DNA of 11,410 nucleotides from CAVWDU01 sp963840725 (GTDB taxonomy: Bacteria > Pseudomonadota > Gammaproteobacteria > Pseudomonadales > Halieaceae), in the NCBI GenBank assembly GCA_963840725.1, contig CAWIZY010000034.1, positions 1 to 11,410 of the forward strand. Direction: 5' to 3'. The translations under genes were made by a program, and so were the position numbers. The notes under the pieces were generated by a model. It saw nothing but the letters and a program-made list of their open reading frames with translations. It did no database searches and had not been told where the DNA came from. Shown here one piece after another: positions 1 through 7,032 of this stretch (within the stretch, counting starts at the first letter, position 1; the number at the start of each line of letters is the position of its first letter).

Positions 1-7
1 AAGATCG

Positions 8-2446
8 TCAGAACTGGTAGGCGAAACGAACCCCTGCGGTCCGGGGCCTTGCGGGGCCGAATACATACTGCGGATACGCGGTGCCGTCAAAGCCCTCACC
101 GAAGGTGCCGTCGGACCAGGTATTGTCAAACACGTTCTCTACGTACCCACTGAGTGTCCAGCTGTCTGTCTGGTAGCCGATGATGATATCGGTCTGGTCA
201 ATGGTCGATATGACCTGTTCCGACAGGCTCGGCGGAATCCAGTCGCCGCGCATATCATCCTCCCAGGACCAGGCAAGATTGCCGAAGAGCTCGCCATTGC
301 CCAGGGGTAATCTGCCGTTCAGTACCACAAACGCTGTGTATTCCGGCGCCAGTGGCAGTTGCTCGCCCTCACAGTCGTCCAGCGTTCCGCCGAGGTTTTC
401 CGCCTCCCCGCAGAAGGCCTGTACGTCATTCGCCTCCGAATCGAGCCAGGATGCACCAAAGCGCAGGTTCACATAGTCGGTGATGGCGGCATAGACCTCA
501 ATCTCGCTGCCCCAGCCGTCCAGGACGCCCACGTTGCCAGCGACCGTCTGGAAACCGGCCCCGTTGGGATTTGGCTGGGTAAAGAAGGACTGCAGGTCTT
601 CGTATTCATAGAGAAACCCGGTCAACGATACCTGGATCCGACCGTCTGCCAGAGTACCCTTGTAGCCAATTTCGTAGGATGTCACCGTTTCCTCGTCGAA
701 GTCTGCGGGACGATCGATGCCGCGCAATGCCTCTCCAGTGGTCGTTTCCCCGGAGGCTATATTCTCAAAGGCATAGACGTCGTAACCGCCGGGCTTGTAA
801 CCGGTGGCAACCGACGCGAACAACAGTGTGTCGTCATTCGGGCGCCAATTGGCCACCAGGCGATACGTGGTATCGCTCCAGTTACCGGTATCCGTCAGTG
901 CACCGTCCGGCGTGGGGGAAACACCCCCGATGCCGCCTGAGAATGCCGATCCACCCAGGTCCGCGAGCCGCTCGTTGGAATACTCCCGATCGTCGCTCTG
1001 GTAGCGAACGCCCACCGCGATATCAAACTCAGCGTTGAACTCATAGCCCACTTCGACATAGGCGGAGTAGCCATCGTACTTGCCCCTGGTCCGGTTGTAA
1101 TCGTTGATCAGGCCGTTAGTGGACGGGGTGAACTCGTAGCCTATGTAATCATAGTAGGCCTGGCATCCGCGATAGGCCTGGCCTGCATAGAGGTAGTAGT
1201 TCAGGTACAGGTCACAGTACACGTCTTCGGACTGCAGCTGGCCAAACGTAGTGTCGATATCTTCGTCGTAATAGGACACACCAGCGTACCAGTCCAAAGG
1301 CCCGTCGCTCTCGGATGTCAGGCGCAGTTCTGTCTCGAAGTATTCCCCCTCCTGGAACTGTTCGTACTCAAACAGGGTAATCGGCAGGCCATCGAAGTCC
1401 TCTCCGTACTCGTACTCATGGTCTTTGTAGTGTGAGATGGACGACAAAGTCGCAAAGCCCAGGTCGTACTCCATCAGCAGGCTGACCGATTTGACCTCTG
1501 CCTGGTCGCGGCTGCCTACTTCGTCGTTAATGTTGACGTTGCGGCTGTCACCCACATCCCAGGGCTCGCCGCCATTCAGGAACAGGGACGGACCGCTGCT
1601 GAAGTTAGGCCCCTTGCCGGTCACTCTGTAAATCGATCCTGCCTGATCGCGGTCGTCGTACTGGAATATGAGATCGGCATTGAATCTATCGGTGTTGAAA
1701 TTAAAGCTGACGCGCAGTGAGTCGTTGTCGTGTTCGATCAGGTCGTCGCCCCCGAAGAGGTTTTCCACGTAGCCATCTTCTTCGGTGTGAAGGCCCGCGA
1801 TGCGCATCGCGAAGTTGTCGTTAAACGGAATGTTGACCGCGCCCTCCGCGACAAGCACACCGCGCTCACCCACGTCGATCTCCGCAAAGCCTCCGAAGGC
1901 ATCCGTACGGGCCTTCTCGGTAATGACATTGATGGCGCCCGTCACGGCGCCCCGGGCGAACAGGAACCCCTGTGGGCCCCGCAGCACCTCGGTGCGCTCC
2001 ACGTCGAACAGGCCGCTGACGGCGGCACCGGTGCGACCCTGGTAGGTGCCGTTGAGAAAGAAGCCAATGGAGGGCTCGGCGCCGTTACCAAACAGGTTGG
2101 TGCGGATGCCGCGCACCGAAATCGTATCCAGGAAGGAGTCCTTGGAGTTGCCGGTAATTCCCGGCGTGAACTGGATCAGGTCCTTGATGTCGTTGAGATT
2201 GAGCAGACGGGCTTCGGTGCCTGTCATCGCGGTCATGGACACCGAGACGTCCAGCACGGAAACCGCCCGCTTGGTGGCGGTCACGATCACCTCCTCGAGC
2301 TGCTGCGCCTGCGAGGGGGCTGCGATGCCGGCGAGTACGGCGACGGACACCGCTTGCGCGAGCACTCCGCGCAGCGGTCGGCGCGCCGGGTTGTTCAGGG
2401 TTGCCCGTTCGGAAACCGGGGCACGGTACTGCGACTTGCTGGACAT
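8..2446 (-). CDS. TonB-dependent outer-membrane receptor
   Basis: This is an outer-membrane active transporter powered by TonB-ExbB-ExbD; its substrate cannot be told from sequence. An N-terminal stretch with several arginines leads into a hydrophobic segment (about residues 27-43) and a likely cleavage after SQA (residue 47). A TonB-box-like string, EEVIVTATKR, follows at 51-60. The plug covers about 60-180 and contains RTEVLRGPQG, then FARGAVTGAINVI, where the family usually has GRNATGGAINI. The rest is aromatic-rich beta-barrel sequence ending in the terminal phenylalanine (FAYQF) expected for BAM recognition. Its 812 residues are normal for the family. I chose ATG at 2446 over the adjacent GTG at 2449 because the GGGAG at 2454-2458 lies 7 bases from the ATG but only 4 from the GTG. 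A Tyr- and Cys-rich loop lies at residues 407-439. The sulfotransferase gene is 226 bases upstream on the same strand. Family assignment is very secure. Confidence 0.96.
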   Translation of the reverse strand: MSSKSQYRAPVSERATLNNPARRPLRGVLAQAVSVAVLAGIAAPSQAQQLEEVIVTATKRAVSVLDVSVSMTAMTGTEARLLNLNDIKDLIQFTPGITGNSKDSFLDTISVRGIRTNLFGNGAEPSIGFFLNGTYQGRTGAAVSGLFDVERTEVLRGPQGFLFARGAVTGAINVITEKARTDAFGGFAEIDVGERGVLVAEGAVNIPFNDNFAMRIAGLHTEEDGYVENLFGGDDLIEHDNDSLRVSFNFNTDRFNADLIFQYDDRDQAGSIYRVTGKGPNFSSGPSLFLNGGEPWDVGDSRNVNINDEVGSRDQAEVKSVSLLMEYDLGFATLSSISHYKDHEYEYGEDFDGLPITLFEYEQFQEGEYFETELRLTSESDGPLDWYAGVSYYDEDIDTTFGQLQSEDVYCDLYLNYYLYAGQAYRGCQAYYDYIGYEFTPSTNGLINDYNRTRGKYDGYSAYVEVGYEFNAEFDIAVGVRYQSDDREYSNERLADLGGSAFSGGIGGVSPTPDGALTDTGNWSDTTYRLVANWRPNDDTLLFASVATGYKPGGYDVYAFENIASGETTTGEALRGIDRPADFDEETVTSYEIGYKGTLADGRIQVSLTGFLYEYEDLQSFFTQPNPNGAGFQTVAGNVGVLDGWGSEIEVYAAITDYVNLRFGASWLDSEANDVQAFCGEAENLGGTLDDCEGEQLPLAPEYTAFVVLNGRLPLGNGELFGNLAWSWEDDMRGDWIPPSLSEQVISTIDQTDIIIGYQTDSWTLSGYVENVFDNTWSDGTFGEGFDGTAYPQYVFGPARPRTAGVRFAYQF

Positions 2447-2672
2447 CACTTTTCTCCCAATAGTTCAACGCTTTGATCGCGGGCGCGCAGGGTATTTCTT
2501 TCTTGTATTTTTTGATGCCGCTGGCTGCCTTGCGAACCGGAAAATACTAGCCTATAAGGCCGGAAACGCTGGCAGACGCGTCTATCGGCCAAGGTACCCC
2601 GAATCAGTTCGCTGTGCAACGTCGGGCGGCTGACACCACCGGCCAGGCCCGGTCGAAGACGCCGCAGGGAGT

Positions 2673-4263
2673 TCAAGCTTCCAGGGGAATACCCTCTGCC
2701 CTGAGGGTGACCTGCATGGGTTTAAGTTGCGCCTCGTATCGCCGCCAGCGGCCGATGGAGCGGGTGTGCGCCGGCTGGCGCACCTGCACCGAGCTGGCGG
2801 TGGTCACAGCGCCGGCCTGCTCGTGGAAGGCGAGACAGGCATCTTCCCAGGGCAACTCCAGGAATTCGATCAGGGCGCGGGCATTGGGCTCAAGGTCGGC
2901 GGCGGTATCCTCGTAGGAGATATCCAGGAAGCGATCGCCAAACCGCGTGCGCCATGTTTCCATAAGTTTGAAGTAGCGCGCGTGGTGGCGCGCCATTTCA
3001 TTCTGCTCGTAGGAATGGGGATAGGCATCGGCAAACAGCTGTTTGAAGCTGGCAAAGCAGGCATCCATCGGGCCGCGTCTCAGGTGCACAATCTTTGCCC
3101 TGGGCAGGGCCTTGAGAATCAGCGGCAGGTACAGGTAATTCGGCGGCAGCTTGTCGACGAAGCGCGGGTGTTTCCCCCCGCATTGTGGCAGTGGTTTGCA
3201 GGTAGGCGCTCCCAAGTGAGTCCGGATCGATGGCGGCACCGATCTCTGCCAGCTTCGGAGACTGGAATGTTGGCTCGCGGTAATCCCCCAGGCGGCGCAG
3301 GCAGTGACCGAATTGTCTGAGTTCGCCCGCCGAGTGCACCTGCGAATGGGCCACGATGATACGCTCCACCAGGGTGGTCCCGGTACGTGGTTGGCCGACC
3401 ACGAAGATCGGTGACGGGTCTTCGTTGCCGGCCGGGCCGTGATCAAGCCACTCGCGGGTAAAGGTCCGGGCGAAAGCATCGTACATGGCGGCTTCCCTGG
3501 CCTCGTCGAATGCCAGGGTTTTGCGTCGCGCTGCAGCACCAAGCTCAAAGGCATTAAACGCGCCGGTCCAGTCTTCCAGGTCCTCAAGCTCCTTACCCAG
3601 GCCATAGGCGAGGAACGCGAGGGCGCGGGGGTTGTCGGTACTGCCGATCAGTTTTTGCAACCGGTCAACGTGGCTGCGATCTTTCGCCTTGCGCAGTCCG
3701 GACACCAGCCAGTGCGCATTGGGGTGGTCCGGTGCCCGCTCGAGCACACTTTCGAGCAGGGCCTCAGCCTCGTCCATCCGATCCAGAAATCGATGGTTGT
3801 TGGCCAGGTTGATCTGAAAGGGTATGTTGTGGGGTTCTCGCTCCACCGCGCGCGCAAACCAGCATCCGGCGTCTTCCTGCTCTCCCAGCTGTCCGTGGAC
3901 AGTGCCGATCAGGTCGAGAACGACCGGGTTGTTATCGGCGTGTTCCACCGCCTTGGCCAGAGCGGCGTCTGCGCGTCCCGCCTGGCCCAGGCGTACGAAC
4001 AGGTTCGCGAGGTTGGCCCAGGCGGCGCCGTGCGCAGGCTGCAGTTTGGTCACGGAGCCAAAGGCCCTGATTGCGTTCCCCGTCTGCTGTAATTCGAGCG
4101 CTACCAGGCCGACCAGAAAATGGCCCTCTACCAGATCCGGCCTGGCCTGCAGCAACTTGCGACAGGAGGTGCCGGCCTCGTTCAGTCGGCCGGCTGACAG
4201 GTGGTCGAAACCATCGCGCAGTGTGGCCTGAATCCAGCCGGGTGGGGGAGCGTTGGTAGTCAT
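2673..4263 (-). pseudogene. TPR-repeat sulfotransferase, frameshifted (possibly a sequence error)
   Basis: The family transfers a sulfuryl group from PAPS; the acceptor is unknown. The first frame (4263 down to 2998, 421 residues) has TPR-like helical repeats over about residues 10-210. It then has the PAPS 5'-phosphosulfate-binding loop, GQPRTGTTLVER, at 290-301. At residue 362-363, in a run of six G (3174-3179), homology jumps to another frame. That frame is open from 3605 to 2673, but only its part below about 3179 is coding-like. It carries RFVDKLPPNYLYL, the 3'-phosphate-binding region ARIVHLRRGPMDACFASF, and a natural C-terminus ending in PLEA. Removing one G gives a single protein of 529 residues, normal for TPR-sulfotransferases. 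I chose ATG at 4263 because conserved-looking sequence begins there. ATG 4317 and GTG 4326 are in-frame alternatives, and no start has a strong ribosome-binding site. A real null allele, a slippage site or a read error all fit. The family call is secure; the broken state is uncertain. Confidence 0.85.
3174..3179 (-). other. Frameshift point in the sulfotransferase (run of six G)
   Basis: On the minus strand the sequence reads ATGC, six G, then AAACACCCGCG. As written it encodes MRGETPA and then unrelated sequence ending at 2998. With one G fewer it encodes MRGKHPRFVDK and runs into the sulfotransferase 3'-phosphate-binding region. A homopolymer is the classic site both for sequencing indels and for polymerase or ribosome slippage. 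Confidence 0.8.
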
Positions 4264-4613
4264 GTACCGGTATTGAAAAGCAAACGGCAGGCGCGGGCAA
4301 CTTTTTCGGAGGCCCATGTACCCCACAGCACCGGGTCGAGCCCTGTTACCGTATCGGGCAGGTTAGCCAGTTATTGCGAACACCCTCCCTGTGATAACGC
4401 TAAGTCCATTGTCTTTTTGCCTTGCGCTGGTTATGAGCTGGAATCCTTCCGGGGGTATCGGCACGTTAATAGTTCCCGACCGCAGAAATCTGGAACCTGA
4501 TCTCAAGTGACCGCCCTACTCCATTTCGCGAAGGCACCGGTCCCGAGATTCCCATCGTGTTCAGCCCTGACCAGATGACGACCAAGATTGAATAGGTTTA
4601 CTGCAGCGTGTGG

Positions 4614-4642
4614 CCCCCGGAATCGCCGTGCCTGACCGGGGG
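4614..4642. repeat. Inverted repeat / stem-loop, 7-bp GC arms
   Basis: CCCCCGG at 4614-4620 is the perfect reverse complement of CCGGGGG at 4636-4642, with a 15-base loop. The stem would be strong, but no T-run follows on either strand, so it is not a standard intrinsic terminator. It could be a structured RNA element or chance in GC-rich DNA. Confidence 0.35.
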
Positions 4643-4770
4643 ACTTGAACCGGCGCATACCTCGCTCTCGTGCCCTGACCGCCTCACGGGATTGCTCAGC
4701 ACGGTTATTGACATATTGGTCAGTGGAGTGGATTGACTCGGGGAGTACCTCCCGGCGTGCAACAGAATAG

Positions 4771-4926
4771 CAGTTCACCGCGCAAGCGCAGCACGGACGC
4801 TACCCGGTCCGCCTGGTGTTGCAGGGGCCTGCGGCCGATCCGGTGCTGGTCACGGGCACGCCGCAGTGGCAGCGGGCCCTGCTTAATAGCAGTGGCTGTC
4901 TCGGCCAGACACTTCGGCTAGACTGA
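4771..4926 (+). pseudogene. Coding-like frame without a start codon, possible gene remnant
   Basis: The frame follows a TAG at 4768-4770 and ends at TGA 4924-4926. It reads as a plausible protein tail, including RYPVRLVLQGPAADPVLVTG and PQWQRALLNSSGCLGQTLRL. Roughly three quarters of its codons end in G or C, like the real genes here. It has no ATG; the first usable codon is GTG at 4816, which would give only 36 residues and has no obvious ribosome-binding site. It could be the remaining 3' end of a decayed gene or a gene broken by a base error upstream. I do not recognise a family. It ends 30 bases before the next small ORF. Confidence 0.3.
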
Positions 4927-4956
4927 AGACCGGCAGGTCTGCGGGGGAATGTAGCA

Positions 4957-5115
4957 ATGCAAGAACCGATCGATACGCTGGCAAAACTGATCGACGAAAA
5001 AGTCGAGGCAGGGCTGTTTCCGTCTGTCGAGGATGCCGTTGCCGGCATCAGTGTCTGGCTAGACGAACTTGAGCGACGTTATGTGGAAGCGCAAATGCGC
5101 AATGAGGACGCTTAG
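4957..5115 (+). CDS. Small acidic protein of unknown function (52 residues)
   Basis: The ORF starts with ATG at 4957, eight bases after the purine-rich string GGGGGA (4943-4948), a good ribosome-binding site. It ends with TAG at 5113-5115. The product begins MQEPIDTLAKLIDEKVEAG and continues through FPSVEDAVAGISVWLDELER. It is acidic, with no signal peptide or membrane segment, and looks like two or three amphipathic helices. The pattern 'EKVEAG-x-F-x-S-x-E-DAV' loosely recalls the helical part of ParD/ribbon-helix-helix antitoxins. However, the N-terminal DNA-binding strand is not evident and no toxin gene follows, so I do not assign that function. Codon usage agrees with neighbouring genes. 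Confidence 0.5.
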   Translation: MQEPIDTLAKLIDEKVEAGLFPSVEDAVAGISVWLDELERRYVEAQMRNEDA

Positions 5116-5330
5116 GGCACGAGATCGCGCAGGCCAGGCGTGGTCTCAGCCGCAGCCGGGACGGCGATGTCGCCCGGTTTGCGACCCGGCTGGCAGCCTG
5201 TTGAAAACGTCGCAGGAGAGTTTGGGGCAACATATAAACCGGCAAAAAAACGAGTGTCCACGGCCGAACTTGAGGATTTTGAGCCGATTGTTAACGCCGC
5301 ATCGCGCCGACTGAGGTTTTTTAGAAGCTG

Positions 5331-5759
5331 CTAGACCGCCCTGTCAAGGCAGGCCCGGATTCGCGCAGCATGATCCTGCAAAACTGCTGCGTCCTCGACC
5401 CCGCGCGCGTGCAGTTTGAATTCCAGGCCGGCGAAGCGCGGCAGAATGTGAAAGTGCAGGTGAAATACGGTTTGGCCCGCCGCGGGCCCGTTCAATTGGG
5501 CGATCATGATGCCCGGCGCCTTGAATGCCTGTTTCACTGCGGCTGCCACGGTCTGCACCACCTGGATCGTGCTGCCGAGAATCTCCGGGTCCGCATCGTG
5601 CAGGCCCTCGGCGGGGTCCTTGGGGATGACCAGGGTATGACCGGGAACCTGGGGCATGAGATCCATGAAGGCCAGCGCTCGGTCGGTTTCATAGACCTCG
5701 TGCGCGGGGGCCTCACCGCGCAGTATTTTCGCGAAAATGTTGTCCTCCCGGTAAGTCAT
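5331..5759 (-). CDS. HIT family protein (histidine-triad nucleotide hydrolase/transferase)
   Basis: HIT proteins are small cytoplasmic enzymes that hydrolyse nucleoside phosphoramidates or dinucleoside polyphosphates. The 142-residue length is typical. The N-terminal NIFAKILRGEAPAHEVYE and the central DLMPQVPGHTLVIPK match the fold. The catalytic motif HLHFHILPR places the triad at His100, His102 and His104, with His102 the expected nucleophile; GQTVFH precedes it as usual. ATG at 5759 follows an AGGA-type ribosome-binding site about nine bases upstream on the minus strand. The gene stands alone and is transcribed towards the small ORF at 4957-5115. The exact substrate is not predictable, so no gene symbol is given. 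Confidence 0.95.
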   Translation of the reverse strand: MTYREDNIFAKILRGEAPAHEVYETDRALAFMDLMPQVPGHTLVIPKDPAEGLHDADPEILGSTIQVVQTVAAAVKQAFKAPGIMIAQLNGPAAGQTVFHLHFHILPRFAGLEFKLHARGVEDAAVLQDHAARIRACLDRAV

Positions 5760-6085
5760 GGGCCTGCTTCCTTTTCCACTGCGCTATTACAACACGTGCT
5801 GATCTTGCGGCCACGACCAAGCGTTGGTCAAGGCAGGACGGGGCGCTGGCCAGCCGTGTCGTGCCCCTCCCGGAGCGGCAAACAATGAGTGCTCGCGGCC
5901 CACTTCGTCGAGAGCTTTCCCCGGATTCTGCTCGATAGTGCCGTCGATGCGCCTGGGTCCATGACAGGAAGCCGGCAGCGCGTGATGCATCAGTGCAGCG
6001 CAACCCAGAATCCGCACCACTGTTCCAGATGCCCCGGGAGTCACGGTGCTTGTCGCACCCAAAGGGCGGCGGCAGACGCAGAGGC

Positions 6086-6131
6086 CGCACTTTTTCAGTG
6101 CGAATGTTACTTTTTTGTGCGCAAATGTTAC
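6086..6131. repeat. Hairpin and duplicated AATGTTAC element
   Basis: CGCACT (6086-6091) and AGTGCG (6097-6102) form a perfect 6-bp stem around TTTTC. Directly after it, AATGTTAC occurs at 6103-6110 and again at 6124-6131. The spacing is 21 bases, two helical turns, and each copy is preceded by GTGCG (6098-6102 and 6117-6121). On the minus strand the word reads GTAACATT. Helically phased copies upstream of a gene suggest a regulator-binding site, which is an inference. Confidence 0.45.
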
Positions 6132-6245
6132 CCTTTTGATGCGCCTGAAACGCTTGAATAAAACGCGGTTAAATGTCTAAAAAAGCATGATATATGGCTA
6201 TTAACGAAAAATTCACTTGTCTTCTGAAACCAGTATGTGAATATG

Positions 6246-6265
6246 GGTAACACGTCGGTAACACG
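6246..6265 (+). promoter_or_regulatory. Tandem GGTAACACG repeat in the leader of the small exported protein
   Basis: GGTAACACG occurs at 6246-6254 and 6257-6265, a period of 11 bases, or one helical turn. It lies just upstream of the ribosome-binding site AGGAG (6276-6280). The core GTAACA is the same as in the minus-strand copies at 6103-6131. Upstream, TTGAAT (6154-6159) and TAAAAA (6178-6183), 18 bases apart, are one weak promoter candidate. An operator or a leader-RNA element are both possible. Confidence 0.4.
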
Positions 6266-6287
6266 CCGCATCCACAGGAGATACACC

Positions 6288-6605
6288 ATGATTTCAAAGC
6301 CACTGTTATCCATCCCGGCTCTACTGCTTGCCCTGCAGGTCCATGCTACCTGCGAGCCACCCGGCCCCGGTACCGTGCCCGTTATTCCGGAGGGAAGCGA
6401 GGCCACCGCAGAGCAGATGCTGGCCGCGCAGGAACAGGTTGAGGCGTATGTCGCCAGCATCCAGGAGTATCTCGATTGTCGTACTGGCAGGCTCCCCTAC
6501 TCGGTGCACAATGGTCTGGTCAATCGGGCCGAAAGTCTGGCGGACGACTACAATACTGAACTGGGTCGATACCGAAGCAAGCAGAGCGAAATTGCTGTGA
6601 ACTGA
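6288..6605 (+). CDS. Small exported protein with two cysteines, unknown function
   Basis: This 105-residue protein has a clear Sec signal peptide: MISK, then a hydrophobic core, with likely cleavage after VHA (residue 20). The mature form begins TCEPPGPG, continues with the acidic EGSEATAEQMLAAQEQVEAY and ends as a charged helix. Cys22 and Cys64 (the latter in EYLDC) could form a disulfide, consistent with a periplasmic location. The cysteine just after the cleavage site is not in a lipobox. I chose ATG at 6288 because AGGAG (6276-6280) lies seven bases upstream and the signal peptide starts there; an in-frame extension to 6237 would bury it. Small proteins of this pattern recur, from memory, in marine Gammaproteobacteria as hypothetical proteins; no function is known to me. 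Confidence 0.75.
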   Translation: MISKPLLSIPALLLALQVHATCEPPGPGTVPVIPEGSEATAEQMLAAQEQVEAYVASIQEYLDCRTGRLPYSVHNGLVNRAESLADDYNTELGRYRSKQSEIAVN

Positions 6606-7032
6606 AGCCGGCTGCGCCATCTGTCCGGGCGGGATAGCTGCCACAATACATGCCGGGCCCCGTGATTCGCATGTTCTGCTGGCGCCTGCTTCTTCCGAAC
6701 GCAGAAAAGCTCTTTGATTGTGTATTTATCGTGCATGGGCGCGACATCATGATTCGTACCGGTTGATCGAGCCCTCCATCCGCGGAATCGATACATTCAG
6801 TATTGGTAAGAATCAGCGCACCGCCGTGCTCGACCGGAGCCCGGCCTTACATTTCCACTTGTTGACATGCCAGAGATGACAGCCTGCGCTGCAAACTGAC
6901 TACCCAAGATAGCATTAAAAGACTGAGCGCTAGAAGACAGTCCCCGATAGCTCATAATGATCTAACACCCCACCGGGCGCCGCGGAATTTCTGCCATACT
7001 TAGATAGTCGTGCACTGCGGAGGCACAACACC
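6606..7032. other. Intergenic region without a recognisable gene
   Basis: This 427-base gap separates two genes on the same strand. Open frames in it are short, lack ribosome-binding sites and do not resemble proteins. A perfect -35 word, TTGACA (6862-6867), has no matching -10 at the right distance. The only promoter-like element I would propose lies at its right end, for the YbaK-like gene. No terminator hairpin with a T-run was seen after the stop codon at 6605. Confidence 0.45.
6992..7000 (+). promoter_or_regulatory. Possible extended -10 promoter of the YbaK-like gene
   Basis: TGCCATACT has the TGn extension and a -10 hexamer CATACT (6995-7000) matching four of six consensus bases. It lies 32 bases before the ATG at 7033. 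No good -35 is visible, which extended -10 promoters can tolerate. This is a weak call. Confidence 0.3.

Larger units (their letters stand above)
4264..4956. other. Long stretch without a convincing complete gene
   Basis: About 690 bases separate the sulfotransferase start from the small ORF at 4957. The first part must hold the sulfotransferase promoter, but I could not pick out a convincing -35/-10 pair. The middle holds a GC-rich inverted repeat (4614-4642). The right end holds a coding-like frame without a start codon (4771-4926). Open frames on the minus strand (for example 4503-4778) have neither a recognisable protein nor a good start site. Confidence 0.5.
5760..6287. other. Intergenic region between two divergent genes
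   Basis: This 528-base stretch separates the HIT gene (minus) from the small exported protein (plus). The left part is GC-rich and holds only unconvincing open frames, such as a TTG-started minus frame at 5787-6062. From about 6090 the composition becomes AT-rich. There it holds a small hairpin, repeated GTAACA-type words and probable promoter sequence for the downstream gene, annotated separately. Confidence 0.5.

Noticed and set aside
1730..2633. Long open frames antisense to the TonB receptor (for example 248 and 195 codons).
   Set aside because: These are mirror frames of a strongly coding GC-rich gene; their compositions are arginine- and serine-rich, without domains.
3439..4092. Plus-strand open frame of 217 codons opposite the sulfotransferase.
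   Set aside because: It is antisense to the clearly coding TPR region and is not protein-like in itself.
4636..4700. A tRNA T-loop-like string on the minus strand (GGTTCAAGTCC near 4640-4654).
   Set aside because: The T stem has two C-C mismatches, no anticodon stem can be drawn in the right place, and no matching acceptor stem lies upstream.
5140..5334. Plus-strand open frame of 64 codons ending in RRLRFFRSC.
   Set aside because: It starts with GTG without a ribosome-binding site, its codon usage is unlike the neighbours, it overlaps the end of the HIT gene and it resembles no family.
5983..5992. Perfect 10-bp palindrome TGATGCATCA, and another, AGACGCGTCT, at 2574-2583.
   Set aside because: Single short palindromes with no extension or repetition are expected by chance in a window of this size.
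5787..6062. Minus-strand open frame of 91 codons upstream of the HIT gene.
   Set aside because: It has a TTG start with no ribosome-binding site, low-complexity sequence and no recognisable domain.
6862..6867. Perfect -35 word TTGACA.
   Set aside because: No -10-like hexamer occurs 16-18 bases downstream; the same holds for TTGACA at 4708-4713.
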